From: JAMIFN01 sp035906235
GTDB lineage: Bacteria > Pseudomonadota > Gammaproteobacteria > Burkholderiales > Burkholderiaceae_C
Direction: 5' to 3'
NCBI GenBank assembly: GCA_035906235.1
Contig: JAMIFN010000100.1
Coordinates: 1 to 14,960 of the forward strand
DNA length: 14,960 nt
Shown here: piece by piece, positions 1 to 7,034 of the stretch
Position numbering within the stretch: position 1 is the first letter of the stretch
Layout of the letters: every line of letters starts with the position of its first letter
The notes under the pieces: model-generated
The model's input: only the letters and a program-made list of their open reading frames with translations
Database searches by the model: none
What the model was told of the DNA's origin: nothing
Translations under genes and position numbers: made by a program

Positions 1-31
1 GGTTTTACGGCCTAGAACGCCAAAAACATGC
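1..31 (-). repeat. Gene-end repeat, copy 1 (cut by window edge)
   Basis: Read on the minus strand directly after the gatA stop codon, this stretch contains GTTCTAGGCCGTAAAACC, nearly identical to the first half of the copy after mrdA (GTTCTAGGCCGAAAAACC at about 6998-7015). The second half (TGCCTGAGyAGCTATC in the other copies) would lie outside the window. It reads in the same direction as gatA. The function is unknown; it may be a dispersed repeat, a processing or termination signal, or a DNA-recognition word. Confidence 0.6.
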
Positions 32-1495
32 TCAAAAATCAGGGGCAATGGCACGGTGGAAATCGCTGGCGCTTTGCAATTGGTGCGCGGTTTGCAGCAG
101 CTTGGCCTCTTGCAAATAATTGCCGATGAGTTGCAAGCCCACGGGCAGGCCGCCAGCCAAACCTGCGGGTACGCTCATGCAGGGCAGCCCCGCCAGCGAT
201 GCGGGCAGGGTAAAAATATCGGCCAAATAATTAGCGACGGGGTCTTGGGTTTTGTCGCCCAACTTCCATGCTGTGCTGGGTGCGACGGGGGCGGCAATCA
301 CATCGCAGGCTTTAAACGCGTCTTGGAAATCTTGTGCAATCAAACGGCGGATTTGCTGCGCTTTGACATAGTAGGCGTCGTAATAGCCGTGCGAGAGCAC
401 AAAGCTGCCAATCAGGATGCGGCGCTGCACCTCGGCGCCAAAACCCTCGCTGCGGCTTTTGGCATACATATCGGCTAGGTCGCGGTAATCCTTGGCGCGG
501 TGGCCAAATTTCACGCCGTCGTAGCGGCTTAAATTACTGCTGGCCTCGGCGGGCGCAATCAGGTAATAGGCGGGCACGGCCAGCTCGGTATGCGGCAGGC
601 TAATGGGCACAAGCTGCGCGCCTTGCGCAGCTAGCACTTGCAGCGCGGCATCCAATTGCGCGCGCAAATCGGCAGGCAAATCGGTGTCGAAATACTCTTT
701 GGGCAAGCCGATGCGCAAGCCTTTGATGGGCTGCTGCAAATCGCGGCTGAAGTCTTCAGTCGACATATCCAAGCTGGTGGAATCGCGCTCGATATCGCCG
801 CCCGCCATGGCAGACAGCAGCAGGGCGCAATCGGCGGCATCGCGTGCCAGTACGCCGGCTTGGTCTAGCGAAGAGGCGTAAGCAATCATGCCCCAGCGGC
901 TGACGCGCCCATAAGTGGGCTTGATGCCCGTGATGCCGCAAAAGGCGGCTGGCTGGCGAATCGAGCCGCCCGTATCTGTGCCTGTGGCTGCGGGTGCCAA
1001 ACCTGCCGCTACCGCAGCGGCCGAACCACCGGATGAACCGCCAGGCACATGGGCGGCGTTCCACGGGTTGCGCACCGCGCCATAGGCCGAGTTTTCATTG
1101 CTTGACCCCATGGCGAACTCGTCCATATTGAGCTTGCCCAAAGTCACCATGCCTTGCGCGGCCAGCTTGGCTACCACGGTGGCATCAAAGGGCGAGCGGT
1201 AGCCCGTCAGCATTTTGCTGGCCGCTGTGGTGGCAAAGTCGCGCGTGACGAACACATCTTTGTGCGCAATCGGCAGCCCCAGCAAAGCGCCCGCCTCGCC
1301 AGCGGCAAGGCGAGCATCGGCGGCCTGGGCTTGCGCTAGCGTGGCCTCGGCATTGCTGTCTAAAAACGCATTCAGGTTTTGATGCGCGGCCATGCGTTGC
1401 AGATAGTGCTGCGCCAGCTCGGTGGCCGAGGTTTTTTTGGCCTGTAGCAGCGCGGCTTGCTGCGTTAGGGAAAGGTGGTGGAGTTCGGTGCTCAT
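32..1495 (-). CDS. gatA: Glutamyl-tRNA(Gln)/aspartyl-tRNA(Asn) amidotransferase subunit A
   Basis: GatA is the glutaminase/amidase subunit of the GatCAB complex, which turns Glu-tRNA(Gln) or Asp-tRNA(Asn) into Gln-tRNA(Gln) or Asn-tRNA(Asn) with ammonia released from glutamine. The protein (487 aa, normal length) has the amidase signature PGGSSGGSAAAVAAG at about 151-165. The Ser-cisSer-Lys triad is visible as K79 (in PIAHKD), S154 (GGSSGGS) and nucleophile S178 (TDTGGSIRQPA), the same numbering as in well-studied GatA proteins. I chose the ATG at 1495 because AAAGGG lies about 7 nt upstream; a TTG seven codons earlier directly abuts the gatC stop and is less likely. gatC ends 21 nt upstream, so the two genes form an operon. 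gatB is expected next, beyond the left edge. Confidence 0.97.
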   Translation of the reverse strand: MSTELHHLSLTQQAALLQAKKTSATELAQHYLQRMAAHQNLNAFLDSNAEATLAQAQAADARLAAGEAGALLGLPIAHKDVFVTRDFATTAASKMLTGYRSPFDATVVAKLAAQGMVTLGKLNMDEFAMGSSNENSAYGAVRNPWNAAHVPGGSSGGSAAAVAAGLAPAATGTDTGGSIRQPAAFCGITGIKPTYGRVSRWGMIAYASSLDQAGVLARDAADCALLLSAMAGGDIERDSTSLDMSTEDFSRDLQQPIKGLRIGLPKEYFDTDLPADLRAQLDAALQVLAAQGAQLVPISLPHTELAVPAYYLIAPAEASSNLSRYDGVKFGHRAKDYRDLADMYAKSRSEGFGAEVQRRILIGSFVLSHGYYDAYYVKAQQIRRLIAQDFQDAFKACDVIAAPVAPSTAWKLGDKTQDPVANYLADIFTLPASLAGLPCMSVPAGLAGGLPVGLQLIGNYLQEAKLLQTAHQLQSASDFHRAIAPDF

Positions 1496-1516
1496 GTTTG
1501 CCCTTTGCTTATTCAA

Positions 1517-1819
1517 TCACTCAATCACACGGGGCACCAAAATCAGGCCGTCTTCGGTGGCGGGGGCGTTTTGCAAATTGGCTTCGCGTTGATTGCCCTC
1601 GCTCACGACATCGGGGCGCAGGCGCAAGGCAATGTCTTGCACCATGGCCACGGGGTGCTGCAGGGGCGCTAGGCCTTGGGTGTTTACGGCCTCCATTTTT
1701 TCGACCAACTCAAAAAAATGGTTGATGTGGCCGCGGGCGGCCTCGGCTTGTTCTGGGCTTAGGGCCAAGCGCGAGAGTTGCGCCAGGCGGTCGATATCGG
1801 AAGCGGTGAGTTGCGTCAT
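1517..1819 (-). CDS. gatC: Asp/Glu-tRNA amidotransferase subunit C
   Basis: GatC is the small subunit that wraps around GatA and GatB and stabilises the complex. The 100-aa product has the family pattern: an N-terminal helical part (about 5-45, DIDRLAQLSRLALSPEQ), the middle HPVAM segment (about 55-59), and a C-terminal stretch rich in Arg/Asp ending DGLILVPRVIE, the usual GatC tail. It heads a gatC-gatA operon. The ATG at 1819 is preceded only by TAGG as a possible ribosome site, and those bases sit in the 3' arm of a perfect 9-bp hairpin, so translation may be controlled by folding. The length is typical of the family. Confidence 0.95.
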   Translation of the reverse strand: MTQLTASDIDRLAQLSRLALSPEQAEAARGHINHFFELVEKMEAVNTQGLAPLQHPVAMVQDIALRLRPDVVSEGNQREANLQNAPATEDGLILVPRVIE

Positions 1820-1828
1820 GGGCAGATG

Positions 1829-1857
1829 CCTAGCCGCGCTAAGATGGTGCGGCTAGG
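1829..1857 (-). promoter_or_regulatory. Leader hairpin over the gatC ribosome site
   Basis: Arms CCTAGCCGC (1829-1837) and GCGGCTAGG (1849-1857) are perfect reverse complements separated by 11 nt. On the gatC mRNA the hairpin ends 9 nt before the ATG at 1819, and its 3' arm contains TAGG, the only purine-rich stretch at Shine-Dalgarno distance. Folding would hide that site. No U-run follows, so it is not a terminator for minus-strand transcripts. A control function is inference. Confidence 0.5.
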
Positions 1858-1966
1858 TAGAAAAATGTAGCGAAGCGGGTTTGCCCCAGTAAAAACAATA
1901 GCTTAGAAGCCAGTTGTAGGGCACAAGTAAGTTATGATTCTATCTTTAGAAAATAGCCGTCCAGCA

Positions 1967-2003
1967 TGGGCGTGTGCAGTAGGGCGCCCAGCCCCTTTTT
2001 TTT
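1967..2003 (+). terminator. Terminator-like hairpin in the mreB leader
   Basis: TGGGCG (1967-1972) pairs with CGCCCA (1985-1990) across a 12-nt loop. Five bases later comes a run of eight T (1996-2003). It lies between a possible mreB -10 (1933-1938) and the mreB ATG (2103), and faces mreB. It could attenuate mreB transcription or end a short leader RNA. The stem is short and its gap from the T-run is longer than in a classical intrinsic terminator, so the call is weak. Confidence 0.35.
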
Positions 2004-2102
2004 AAGAAACCCAATTTTTGCCGCGCGTAGGCTCCAGATGATGTCAGATGGTGACCTAGGTGGGGTTTTAGCAGCTTACTGGCGGTTTTTACCGCAATCA
2101 TC

Positions 2103-3143
2103 ATGCGTTTTCTCTCCCGTTATTTCTCCAGCGACCTGGCCATCGATCTGGGCACAGCCAACACCCTGATTTTTGTGCGCGACAAAGGCATTGCGCTGAA
2201 TGAGCCTTCTGTCGTCGCCATCCGCCACGACGGTGGGCCACAGGGCAAAAAATCCATTCAGGCCGTGGGCAAAGAAGCCAAGGCCATGCTGGGTAAGGTG
2301 CCGGGCAATATCGAAGCCATTCGCCCCATGAAGGACGGCGTGATTGCCGATTTCGTCATCACCGAACAGATGATCAAGCAGTTCATCAAAATGGTGCACC
2401 CGCCTAGTCTGTTCAAACCCAATCCACGCATCATCATTTGTGTGCCTTGCGGTTCCACCCAAGTCGAAAAACGCGCCATCCGCGACGCGGCTTTGGGCGC
2501 TGGCGCCTCGCAGGTGTATCTGATCGAAGAGCCTATGGCGGCGGCCTTGGGCGCGGGCTTGCCGGTGTCTGACCCATCAGGCTCTATGGTGGTGGATATT
2601 GGCGGCGGCACAACCGAGGTGGGTGTGATTTCCCTGGGCGGCATGGTCTATAAAGGCTCGGTGCGCGTGGGCGGCGACAATTTCGACGATGCCATCATCA
2701 GCTACATCCGCCGTAATTACGGCATGCTCATCGGCGAACAAACCGCCGAGGCCATCAAAAAAGGCATAGGCTCGGCCTTTCCTGGCTCTGAAGTCAAAGA
2801 GATGGAAGTCAAAGGCCGCAACCTGAGCGAAGGCGTGCCCCGCAGCTTCACCATCAGCAGCAACGAGGTGCTAGAAGCCCTGACCGATCCGCTGAACCAA
2901 ATCGTGGGCGCGGTCAAAAATGCGCTGGAACAAACTCCGCCCGAACTGGGCGCGGATATCGCTGACCGCGGCATGATGCTGACTGGTGGTGGCGCTCTGC
3001 TGCGCGATTTGGATCGCCTGCTGTCTGAAGAGACCGGACTGCCCGTACTGGTAGCCGAAGACCCGCTGACCTGCGTGGTGCGTGGCTGCGGCATCGCTCT
3101 TGATCGCATCGATACCCTAGGTTCGATTTTCACCAACGACTAA
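2103..3143 (+). CDS. mreB: Rod-shape protein MreB (bacterial actin)
   Basis: MreB is a cytoplasmic actin homologue that forms membrane-bound filaments and guides the elongasome during lateral wall synthesis. The 346-aa product is normal in length. It shows the phosphate-1 loop DLGTANTLI (15-23), the catalytic region IEEPMAAALG (141-150) with the conserved Glu residues, phosphate-2 VVDIGGGTTEVG (163-174) and the adenosine motif MLTGGGALL (292-300). The N-terminus MRFLSRYFSSDLAID is the short amphipathic membrane anchor expected for the family, which supports the ATG at 2103, although no clear Shine-Dalgarno precedes it (a 5-bp GCGGT/ACCGC hairpin sits there instead). It is the first gene of mreB-mreC-mreD-mrdA, with mreC starting 51 nt after its stop. 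Confidence 0.98.
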   Translation: MRFLSRYFSSDLAIDLGTANTLIFVRDKGIALNEPSVVAIRHDGGPQGKKSIQAVGKEAKAMLGKVPGNIEAIRPMKDGVIADFVITEQMIKQFIKMVHPPSLFKPNPRIIICVPCGSTQVEKRAIRDAALGAGASQVYLIEEPMAAALGAGLPVSDPSGSMVVDIGGGTTEVGVISLGGMVYKGSVRVGGDNFDDAIISYIRRNYGMLIGEQTAEAIKKGIGSAFPGSEVKEMEVKGRNLSEGVPRSFTISSNEVLEALTDPLNQIVGAVKNALEQTPPELGADIADRGMMLTGGGALLRDLDRLLSEETGLPVLVAEDPLTCVVRGCGIALDRIDTLGSIFTND

Positions 3144-3194
3144 GCCTTTCCCTGTCACACTCCCCCATCGCCCGCGCCAGAAAGCGGTTAAACC

Positions 3195-4211
3195 ATGGCT
3201 TTAGGCACCATAGACCGCAGAGCACCACCGCTATTTAAGCAAGGCTGGTCCTTGCGTATGCGCTGGGCGGCTTGGACCCTGGCCTCCTTGTTCTTGCTCT
3301 TGCTGGATGGCTATTGGGGTTTGGCGCAACCCGTACGCACGGGTTTTAGCGCAGCATTAGCCCCTATCCAAACCCTAGGCACCAGTCCCGTGCGCTGGGT
3401 ACAGGGTTTGGGGCAGCATTTTGCCGATTTAAGCCAGGCACAAAGCCGCGCGGATCAAGCCAGCAAAGCCTTAGCCAATATGGGCTTACAGAAGGCAGAG
3501 CTGACGCAGCTGCGCGAAGAGAATGCTCGCCTGCACCAATTGTTGCAACTGCGCGGGCAGCGTTATGCCCCAGGCATAGCTGTGGAGATCGTGTTCGCCA
3601 CCTCCGACCCCTATAGTCGCAAAGTCCTCATCAACAAAGGGCGCGCGCAAGGCATCCAGCGCGGCTCCCCTGTACTGGGTGCTCAGGGTGTGTTGGGGCA
3701 AGTCACACAGGTGTACTGGCAATCGGCCGAAGTCAGCTTGCTAACGGGGCAAAACTTCACCATCCCCGTGCGCAATCAGCGCACCCAGGCTATCAGCGTA
3801 GCCTATGGTTTGCCTGCCGTGGGCGGTGGTTGGCTAGAGTTGAAACATCTGCCTAGCAATGCGGATGTCCAAGTGGGCGACATCTTGACCACCAATGGCA
3901 TGGACGGGGTCTATCCCCCCAGCCTGACCGTGGCCACCGTCACTCAGGTCGAGCGCCGAACCAGCACCACTTTCGCCCGCATTTACGCCCAACCCTTGGC
4001 ACAAATGGGGGCAACTTATGCCTTGGTACTGCCCCCTGTTGGCCTGCCTGATATCGACCCCGAGGCCCTGACACAGCTGCAACCCAAACCCACGCCAAGC
4101 ACACGCGATGCGCGCAGCAAAGCGAAAGCCCCAGCCAAGTCCCCAACGCGCACGGTCAACCCGGCCAATACCGCACCTCACACGCCGCCACCAGGAGGAG
4201 CACAGCCATGA
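3195..4211 (+). CDS. mreC: Rod-shape protein MreC
   Basis: MreC is the bitopic elongasome protein that links MreB/MreD to periplasmic PBP2. The 338-aa product has a short cytoplasmic N-terminus, one membrane span (about 23-39, WAAWTLASLFLLLLDGY), a periplasmic coiled coil (about 75-117, ending LREENARLHQLLQL), and the beta-rich MreC domain with DPYSRKVLINKGRAQGI (138-154), GVLGQV (165-170) and GDILTTNGMDGVYP. The tail after about residue 285 is low-complexity Pro/Thr/Lys/Ala, a variable feature in proteobacterial MreC. The gene follows mreB by 51 nt and its TGA overlaps the mreD ATG (ATGA), so it is translationally coupled downstream. The strong mreD ribosome site AGGAGG (4193-4198) lies inside its last codons. 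Confidence 0.96.
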   Translation: MALGTIDRRAPPLFKQGWSLRMRWAAWTLASLFLLLLDGYWGLAQPVRTGFSAALAPIQTLGTSPVRWVQGLGQHFADLSQAQSRADQASKALANMGLQKAELTQLREENARLHQLLQLRGQRYAPGIAVEIVFATSDPYSRKVLINKGRAQGIQRGSPVLGAQGVLGQVTQVYWQSAEVSLLTGQNFTIPVRNQRTQAISVAYGLPAVGGGWLELKHLPSNADVQVGDILTTNGMDGVYPPSLTVATVTQVERRTSTTFARIYAQPLAQMGATYALVLPPVGLPDIDPEALTQLQPKPTPSTRDARSKAKAPAKSPTRTVNPANTAPHTPPPGGAQP

Positions 4212-4747
4212 TGATCAGCCGCGGCCAAGGCCGTTTGCTCCTGCCCGCACGGCCAAGTTTTGTCGTATTGAGCATCAGCATGGCGCTCACGCTCCAAATC
4301 GCCTTGATGTTGGTGTTTGGATCCGCAGGGGTTTGGCTGCCCGATTTTTTGCTGATTGTCTTGCTGTTTTGGGTGCTCGCCATGCCTCGTTGGGTGGGCT
4401 TGGGTTGGGCTTTCTTTCTAGGCTTGTGTTTAGATATGCTGCACTATGGCCTGCTGGGGCAGCACGCCTTGGTTTTTGTCAGCATGGCCGCTTTGGTCTT
4501 GGTACTGCAGCGGCGTTTACAGCACTTCACGCCGCTAGAGCAAATTCCTCAGCTCTGGGGCGTGTTCTTCATCGGCCAATTGCTATGGATCGTCACGGGC
4601 GTTCTCAGCTCTTGGACTTGGCCGGGCTGGCTCGCTTTGCTCAAACCCTTTTTGGAGGCGCTGCTGTGGCCGCTGATGGTCTGGCTGCTGCAAATTCCCC
4701 AACGCCGCGCCCATGATGCCGATCTGCATCGCCCTCTGGCGATGTAA
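4208..4747 (+). CDS. mreD: Rod-shape protein MreD
   Basis: MreD is the polytopic inner-membrane member of the MreBCD elongasome. The 179-aa product is almost wholly hydrophobic, with about five membrane segments (FVVLSISMALTLQIALMLVF near 18-37, then a cluster from about 44 to 65, 72-90, 110-132 and 142-165) and basic loops such as LQRRLQH. The length and very uneven conservation are typical of MreD, so assignment rests on topology plus position between mreC and mrdA. The ATG at 4208 overlaps the mreC stop and has AGGAGG 9 nt upstream; a second ATG three bases on is possible. Its TAA shares one base with the next ATG (TAATG), indicating coupling to mrdA. Confidence 0.93.
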   Translation: MMISRGQGRLLLPARPSFVVLSISMALTLQIALMLVFGSAGVWLPDFLLIVLLFWVLAMPRWVGLGWAFFLGLCLDMLHYGLLGQHALVFVSMAALVLVLQRRLQHFTPLEQIPQLWGVFFIGQLLWIVTGVLSSWTWPGWLALLKPFLEALLWPLMVWLLQIPQRRAHDADLHRPLAM

Positions 4748-6963
4748 TGGCGCGCACCATGACAGAACTGCGCAATCTTCAGCACGAGTTGCAACGCTTT
4801 CGGCGCCGCACAGTCGCGGCGCTTTTATTCATGTTGCTGCTCTTCGGTTTGCTGGTCGGGCGTTTAGTCGTCTTGCAAATCGTGCGACACGAGGCGCTGG
4901 CCAAGCAAGCGGAGAGCAACCGCACCGCCATCGTCCCCATCGTGCCACATCGCGGCTGGATACTCGATCGCAATGGCGTGGTACTGGCCAATAATTATTC
5001 CGCCTACACCTTAGAAGTCACGCCAGCCGAAGTCACTTACGACAACATCGACGACTTGATTGCCGACTTGGGCAAGATCGTCCGCCTAGAGCCACGCGAC
5101 ATCAAGCGCTTTAAAAAACTGCGAACAGAATCCAAAAACTTTGAACCCATCTCCTTGCGCAGCCGCCTGTCTGAACAAGAGGTTGCACGCTTTACCGCGC
5201 AGCGCTACCGCTTTGCTGGGGTGGATGTGCGGGCGCGCCTGTTTCGCAGTTATCCGCTAGACGAAACGGCCTCGCACCTGGTCGGCTATATCGGCCGTAT
5301 GAACCAAAAAGAAAAAGACGATCTGGCCGACATGGAGCCCGAGGTTCAGGCCAACTACAAAGGTACAGACTATGTGGGCAAGCTAGGCATCGAACAAAGC
5401 TACGAATCCCAACTGCACGGCACCACGGGGGTCGAACAAATGGAAACCTCGGCCGGCGGGCGGGCGCTGCGTTTATTGGGATCCATCGCCCCAAAAGCGG
5501 GCAGCAATATCGTGTTGTCGATTGATATCAAATTGCAAAAACTGGTAGAGGACATGTACGGCGACCGCCGTGGTGCCTTGGTCGCCATCGACCCGCGCAA
5601 CGGCCAAATCTTGGCCTTTGTCAGCAAACCCACCTTCGACCCCAATTTATTTGTGGACGGTATTGATGTCGAGAACTGGCGCGCCTTGAACGAATCGCTC
5701 AACCGCCCCTTGCTCAACCGCGCCTTGAAAGGCCTCTACCCCCCAGGCTCCACCTACAAACCCTTTATGGCCTTGGCCGCGCTCGAACTCGGCCTGCGCA
5801 AACCACAAACCGTGATCAATGACCCGGGCTACTGGATGTTTGGCAAACACCGCTTCCGTGGCCACGGCGTTGGGCCTGTGGATATGCGCCGCAGCATCGT
5901 CAAATCCAGCAATGTGTACTACTACGCACTGGCCAATGATATGGGGGTCGAACGCATGCACGACTTCATGGCACCCCTAGGCTTTGGGCAAAAAACAGGG
6001 ATTGATTTGCAGGGTGAGTCGACGGGGCTGCTGCCCAATCAAGCCTGGAAGCGCAAACGCTTTGCCCGGGCGAAAAACCCCAGGCAAGGCGATTGGGTTG
6101 CTGGCGAAACGATTTCTTTAGGGATAGGCCAAGGCTATAACAATTTCACCATTTTGCAGCTGACCCACGCCCTGAGCATCTTGGCCAACGGGGGGACGAA
6201 TTACCAGCCCCACTTAGGCATGGCCACACAAGATATGGCGACGGGGCAACGCAGCCCCATGCCGCAAACCGCCGCACAAGCCATGGGTTATGACCCCCAG
6301 CATATTGCCGTTGTTCTAGATGCCATGGTGGGCGTGACGCAAGAAGGCACAGGACGCGGCGCATTTGCTGGCGCCAAATATGTGAGCGGTGGCAAAACCG
6401 GAACGGCGCAAGCCGTCACCATCGGGCAAAAAGACCATTACAACGCATCCAAATTGGAAGAGCACCAACGCGACCACGCGCTGTACGAGGCATTTGCCCC
6501 CGCCGACAAACCCCGCATTGCGGTCGCAGCCATCGTCGAAAACGCGGGTTTTGGCGCCAGTAGCGCAGCCCCCATCGTGCGCCGTGTACTGGATTACTGG
6601 TTGCTGGGGCTCTACCCTAGTGAACAAGATTTGGCCTTGATCCGTTATGGCAAGGCCAGCGCCCCCGTGGGTACGCCCCGTATCGCGGCGCAAGTCCCCT
6701 TGGTAGCCAACCAAAAAACCTTGGTCTTGAGTGACTCCGGCGTCCTCAGCGAGCGCGAAGTTCCACCTATGCCCGCCGCCATTGCAGCCCTGCCAGATGC
6801 GCAGCTCGACAGTCAAACAGAGAGCGACAGCAGCGAAGACCCTGCCGCAACACCCGCACCCTCTAGCACCCCCACTCCGGCTCTGAAAAAACCTCCGTCC
6901 AACCTACCCATCCCCCACAAGCCTACGCCCCGCAACTCAGTCAACAATCGGACTGTTCACTAG
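4747..6963 (+). CDS. mrdA: Penicillin-binding protein 2 (elongasome transpeptidase)
   Basis: PBP2 cross-links peptidoglycan during cell elongation; it is the class B PBP target of mecillinam. The 738-aa protein has a cytoplasmic start, one membrane anchor (about 23-46), the pedestal/dimerisation domain (about 60-245, with HRGWILDRNGVVLA) and a transpeptidase domain with all three active-site motifs: SxxK at S335-T-Y-K338 (PPGSTYKPF), SxN at S387-S-N389 and KTG at 550-552 (SGGKTGTAQ). After about residue 640 comes a Pro/Ser/Thr/Ala-rich tail of roughly 100 residues that enterobacterial PBP2 (about 633 aa) lacks. Start and preceding stop share a base (TAATG), with no Shine-Dalgarno, so translation is probably coupled to mreD; an ATG at 4759 is an alternative start. 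rodA, often next to mrdA, is not present. Confidence 0.97.
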   Translation: MARTMTELRNLQHELQRFRRRTVAALLFMLLLFGLLVGRLVVLQIVRHEALAKQAESNRTAIVPIVPHRGWILDRNGVVLANNYSAYTLEVTPAEVTYDNIDDLIADLGKIVRLEPRDIKRFKKLRTESKNFEPISLRSRLSEQEVARFTAQRYRFAGVDVRARLFRSYPLDETASHLVGYIGRMNQKEKDDLADMEPEVQANYKGTDYVGKLGIEQSYESQLHGTTGVEQMETSAGGRALRLLGSIAPKAGSNIVLSIDIKLQKLVEDMYGDRRGALVAIDPRNGQILAFVSKPTFDPNLFVDGIDVENWRALNESLNRPLLNRALKGLYPPGSTYKPFMALAALELGLRKPQTVINDPGYWMFGKHRFRGHGVGPVDMRRSIVKSSNVYYYALANDMGVERMHDFMAPLGFGQKTGIDLQGESTGLLPNQAWKRKRFARAKNPRQGDWVAGETISLGIGQGYNNFTILQLTHALSILANGGTNYQPHLGMATQDMATGQRSPMPQTAAQAMGYDPQHIAVVLDAMVGVTQEGTGRGAFAGAKYVSGGKTGTAQAVTIGQKDHYNASKLEEHQRDHALYEAFAPADKPRIAVAAIVENAGFGASSAAPIVRRVLDYWLLGLYPSEQDLALIRYGKASAPVGTPRIAAQVPLVANQKTLVLSDSGVLSEREVPPMPAAIAALPDAQLDSQTESDSSEDPAATPAPSSTPTPALKKPPSNLPIPHKPTPRNSVNNRTVH

Positions 6964-6984
6964 GTGCCCTCCCATCGGTATTTT

Positions 6985-7031
6985 CAGTGTTTTGACTGTT
7001 CTAGGCCGAAAAACCTGCCTGAGCAGCTATC
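6985..7031 (+). repeat. Gene-end repeat, copy 2 (most complete)
   Basis: This copy reads TTCTAGGCCGAAAAACC (about 6999-7015) followed at once by TGCCTGAGCAGCTATC (7016-7031), with a T-rich lead-in from about 6985. It lies 20-70 nt after the mrdA stop, in the direction of mrdA transcription, and ends four bases before the ATG of the next gene. AGGC (7003-7006) can pair with GCCT (7017-7020) as a small stem. Copies 1, 3 and 4 share the core. Confidence 0.7.
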
Positions 7032-7034
7032 AAA

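Larger units (their letters stand above)
1820..2102. promoter_or_regulatory. Divergent gatC/mreB control region
   Basis: This 283-nt gap must hold promoters in both directions, since gatC and mreB are divergent. For mreB, TATGAT at 1933-1938 is a good -10 match, but no -35 box lies at the usual spacing. For gatC, TTTACT and TACATT on the minus strand (about 1892 and 1868) are 18 nt apart and weak. The region also holds the gatC leader hairpin (1829-1857), a terminator-like hairpin before a T-run (1967-2003), and a small GCGGT-TTTT-ACCGC hairpin (2082-2095) just before the mreB ATG. No credible gene was found; the open frame starting at 1966 runs into mreB in another frame. Confidence 0.45.

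Noticed and set aside
1966..2169. Open frame of 67 codons starting between gatC and mreB
   Set aside because: It runs through the T-run and into mreB in another frame, has no clear ribosome site, and its residues resemble no family I know.
6985..7031. Neisseria-type DNA uptake sequence as a firm call for the gene-end repeat
   Set aside because: Only the 8-mer CTGCCTGA is shared with a remembered dialect, the repeat is much longer than an uptake word, and the genes look Burkholderiales rather than Neisseriaceae.
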